Shown here piece after piece: positions 61,357-64,000 of a DNA stretch of 64,000 bases. Position 1 is the first letter of the stretch, and each line of letters begins with the position of its first letter. Both the position numbers and the translations under genes were made by a program. The notes below the pieces were generated by a model that did not search any database, was not told where the DNA came from, and saw nothing but the letters and a program-made list of their open reading frames with translations. This stretch comes from Paludibacteraceae bacterium. GTDB taxonomy: Bacteria; Bacteroidota; Bacteroidia; Bacteroidales; Paludibacteraceae. The stretch is taken from contig JAKSNP010000002.1 of NCBI GenBank assembly GCA_024399655.1, positions 1 through 64,000 on the forward strand, written 5' to 3'.

Positions 61357-64000
61357 TTAACGGAGTGTATTTCCCAATACATCGTAAGCCTGACCGTTGA
61401 CCGTGATTACGATACGGTTGTCGATGATGTGTTTGGTAACGACACCCTTTTCGCCAGCCGTTTCATCCAAAGCGGACAGACCGGGGATTTCCTCACGAGC
61501 ATACCAAACACCGTTGTAATAATAAGGTTTGCCGGCCACCCATTGAGTTTCGGGAGTGACATCCGTTCCGTTATTGAATTCAACATTGGTGTAGATATCC
61601 AGGATATCGCAAGCCAGCACTTGGAAGTCGTTGATGGTTTCGTCAACAGGCGTCATTTCAACACCTGGATAAGCAGAATTGCAATAGTTAACAGAATCCT
61701 TTTCGTACCAAGCATAAGCATTAACGGTATTCCAATTTTCGGTATTGACGAAATAGATGGTGATATGCTCGGGCACATGTTCATGATATTTACCTACCAA
61801 TTGAGCAGCTACGATAGTTTTGTAGTAAATATTGTATTGGAAGTTGACGGTATCGTATTTCTCGAAAGTCTGGTCGCAATAAATATCTTCGATAGCGAAG
61901 AACTGTTCGTGTCCATCCGTTTCACCAACGGTATTGATATAAGCTCCGTCGCCATAGAAAACAGCCACGCCGTCCCATTGGCCGGTTGCATACCCGGAAG
62001 TGCCGATAAACTCGGTCATAGCGGTCCATTCGATAATTCCTTCGTCATTCATCGTTCCGACGAAGTAGTTGGTTTTTTCGCTGGAAAGAACAAAATGATA
62101 GAAGTGATTGTCTTTGCAAAGTATACCACCTTCAACAGTAATAATTCCGTTTTGATCGCGTGTTACCGTAACCGTTTCGGCAGAGAAACCAAAAGCAGAA
62201 GTGAAAGGTGTATAATTGAGTCGGACGCTGCAATCAGTGGGACTAACTTCAGCATTGAAGACACCGAGAGTATCTGCAGTAGCAATAGCGATATCAACCT
62301 GATAGTCGTTGTTCATAGCCGAATAATACATCATATTATCATAGGTGGAATAACGAATAGTCAAGTCTTTAGCCGCAATTTCAATAGTATCTTCAGCTAC
62401 AGGATCAAGATAAGTAAGCATCACATGATAGCAATGTCGCGCGTAAGTGCGGAGATAAGCCTCAGCGGTGTAGCCGCCTTCGATAGCATTCACCTGAACC
62501 ATTGCGTCGGCTATTTGAGGATTATTTCCCTGTTGAACCTTAATCTCAGTGGCGGGTTGATAAATGGTTCGAGTGGACCAATAGAAAGTAGTGGGCTCTA
62601 TATTGCCAGTGAGAGCGAGATTGAAACTGGTACCATCCAGAGCATCGGGTTCGGAGGAGAAACGGAAATAATATTCCATTTGCTCAAGATCGGCTTTCAG
62701 ATTGTAGTTGATGGTATCAAGCATGACAGGGCAAGGAGTTTGCTCGTATACGATGCGGTAAGTCTTGTTGTTCTGGTCGATAGCCAAAACGGTGTATTTA
62801 TCATTTTGGTCGGGCCAAATCTGTTCACGATTCAGACGAACGAAAGTCCACTGCAGCGAGTTGAAGTCGGGATCATAACCGCCGGTACGATAATCGGTAG
62901 TCATATCCAACAGATCGTAGTTGGTATAGAGATTCGGTCCGGTAATATCACAAATGAGTCCGAACTTGGCTTGCCAACGGTTGGGGAAAGTGCCACAATT
63001 GAAATTGAGACACCAAACACCGTCACCATTTACATTTTCGTAATTGCCGGTGAATTCGGTGCAAGTGAGGTCGTAGTCATAATATTTCTCCTGCAAGGAA
63101 ACATAGCATGATTGGTAAGCAAGGTCGTAAGAAATCTGGATACTATCCTTAGCCCAAATAGGATCACCGTAGGTTCCGTATGCATTTCTAATACTGAAAC
63201 CGATAGCTCCTTCATCTTCAGCAACAGCGTTGAACCAAATGGAATCAGCAGCGGCCAAACGGAACTCAATCATTTTACCGTTGCCATAAGTGGGATTATG
63301 CATCAAACGCCAAGTAGCACCGTTGCCATCCCAATCATATTTTGCATAGTAAGGAGATTCCTGAGAGGAAACATGGACAAAATATTTGGTATTGTTCTTG
63401 CAGAGCAGAGAAGCATCCAAAATGATATTATTTTGAGCGTCACGTGTCACAACAATCGAATCAAACTGATAGATACCAATGCTCTCATAAGTTCCTGCTG
63501 GAGAAAGGTTGCAGTTGCTCAGAATAATATCATTTCCTTTCCAAACACCGAATGTATCGGCAGAATTGATGGCGAAATTGAAAGTGAAATCTTCACCTTG
63601 CCATGCAAATACAATGGTTCCGTAGTTTTGAACCTTCATATCGAAGCCGCTGATAGTAACGGAGTCAGCAGCATAAGGACGCGAATAGGAAAGCGGGAAA
63701 GCATAGCAATGACCATCCGTACGAGATACATAAGCCATACCGGTAAAACCATTAACAGTTCCGGTAAGAGTTACATTAGCATCATACATATGATGATCCC
63801 AATCATTAGGAACGTTGATGGAAGAGGAACTTGCATAAACAGTACCATCAGTCCAGGAATAATTGACTACATCACCATTTTCAGGAAGAGCGGCAGTCAA
63901 TACCAAAGAGCAATAAACATTGTTCCAATCCGTTTCCAACGGACTAATAACTGCACATCCGTTATAATCAAACGAGCAATCGTAGTCAACAGCAGATTGC
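61357..64000 (-). CDS. Large exported protein with duplicated domains, 5' end outside window
   Basis: Partial: the frame stays open to the window edge, so the real start lies beyond 64000 (the apparent start near 63939 is only a TTG codon). Two or more copies of a beta-rich domain are visible, for example SIVVTRDAQNNIILDASLLC followed by KYFVHVSS, and VTVTRDQNGIITVEGGILC followed by HFVLSS. No catalytic motif recognised. The end, NRIVITVNGQAYDVLGNTLR, resembles the C-termini of the M6 protease, the giant adhesin and the leucine-rich protein. Probably secreted or surface-attached; function unknown. Confidence 0.75.
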   Translation of the reverse strand, partial: QSAVDYDCSFDYNGCAVISPLETDWNNVYCSLVLTAALPENGDVVNYSWTDGTVYASSSSINVPNDWDHHMYDANVTLTGTVNGFTGMAYVSRTDGHCYAFPLSYSRPYAADSVTISGFDMKVQNYGTIVFAWQGEDFTFNFAINSADTFGVWKGNDIILSNCNLSPAGTYESIGIYQFDSIVVTRDAQNNIILDASLLCKNNTKYFVHVSSQESPYYAKYDWDGNGATWRLMHNPTYGNGKMIEFRLAAADSIWFNAVAEDEGAIGFSIRNAYGTYGDPIWAKDSIQISYDLAYQSCYVSLQEKYYDYDLTCTEFTGNYENVNGDGVWCLNFNCGTFPNRWQAKFGLICDITGPNLYTNYDLLDMTTDYRTGGYDPDFNSLQWTFVRLNREQIWPDQNDKYTVLAIDQNNKTYRIVYEQTPCPVMLDTINYNLKADLEQMEYYFRFSSEPDALDGTSFNLALTGNIEPTTFYWSTRTIYQPATEIKVQQGNNPQIADAMVQVNAIEGGYTAEAYLRTYARHCYHVMLTYLDPVAEDTIEIAAKDLTIRYSTYDNMMYYSAMNNDYQVDIAIATADTLGVFNAEVSPTDCSVRLNYTPFTSAFGFSAETVTVTRDQNGIITVEGGILCKDNHFYHFVLSSEKTNYFVGTMNDEGIIEWTAMTEFIGTSGYATGQWDGVAVFYGDGAYINTVGETDGHEQFFAIEDIYCDQTFEKYDTVNFQYNIYYKTIVAAQLVGKYHEHVPEHITIYFVNTENWNTVNAYAWYEKDSVNYCNSAYPGVEMTPVDETINDFQVLACDILDIYTNVEFNNGTDVTPETQWVAGKPYYYNGVWYAREEIPGLSALDETAGEKGVVTKHIIDNRIVITVNGQAYDVLGNTLR

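Noticed and set aside
61285..63111. Open frame of 608 codons on the plus strand
   Set aside because: Antisense shadow of the large exported protein, which has the coherent protein features, terminator and C-terminal motif. No promoter for the plus strand.

Overview
The window is chromosomal DNA of a Bacteroidota bacterium, most likely order Bacteroidales. Evidence for this is threefold. (1) At least 21 promoters fit the Bacteroides-type sigma consensus, TTTG at -33 and TAnnTTTG at -7, nearly all with exactly 20 nt between the two elements. (2) Ribosome-binding purine tracts are largely absent. (3) The gene content is typical of the order: DUF4270 lipoprotein beside a one-domain glycogen synthase and panC, short ProS, C69 dipeptidase, BspA-type leucine-rich repeats, and giant cleaved-adhesin/Fn3 surface proteins. 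Genus cannot be fixed from sequence alone.

Layout. 1-3.8 kb: AT-rich accessory lipoproteins, a duplicated promoter feeding a truncated gene remnant, and a heptanucleotide repeat array. 3.8-10.8 kb: core genes (DUF4270 and glycogen synthase leftward; panC, pdxB, proS, an OB-fold-like lipoprotein and a nucleoside phosphorylase-like protein rightward). 10.9-14.5 kb: an AT-rich four-gene operon of exported proteins, including an S41 peptidase and a predicted beta-barrel. 14.5-27.1 kb: core genes (NlpC/P60 peptidase, nadB, parE, CPBP protease, miaB, nagB, glgB, yhcH, M13 peptidase). 27.1-30.2 kb: small Cys-rich and membrane proteins plus a BspA-like protein. 30.2-44.1 kb: a 3653-residue adhesin and a divergent membrane-spanning TPR/HTH regulator, bracketed by two related intergenic mosaics of mini-hairpins and a shared 96-bp repeat. 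44.1-45.1 kb: a DUF3791/DUF3990 toxin-antitoxin-like operon. 45.2-51.5 kb: glgP, an RNase R lacking its N-terminal domains, an outer-membrane protein, a ribbon-helix-helix protein, an AraC regulator and tRNA-Pro(CGG). 51.6-55.4 kb: a DpnII-type (GATC) restriction-modification operon with an extra gene. 56-64 kb: a leftward block of peptidases (PepD, C69, M6) and a large exported protein that runs off the window.

Together the genes cover glycogen synthesis and breakdown (glgA-like, glgB, glgP), cofactor synthesis (panC, pdxB, nadB), tRNA charging and modification (proS, miaB, tRNA-Pro), amino sugar use (nagB, yhcH), and secreted or periplasmic proteolysis. Four exported proteins end in a similar short C-terminal motif that may be a secretion or anchoring signal.

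The best candidate for something undescribed is the pair of intergenic mosaics at 30.2-30.85 kb and 43.69-44.08 kb. They hold runs of roughly 5-bp-stem hairpins whose stem sequences all differ while a 7-nt linker, ATTATGG, is kept. No CRISPR array, rRNA gene, insertion sequence or prophage was found.
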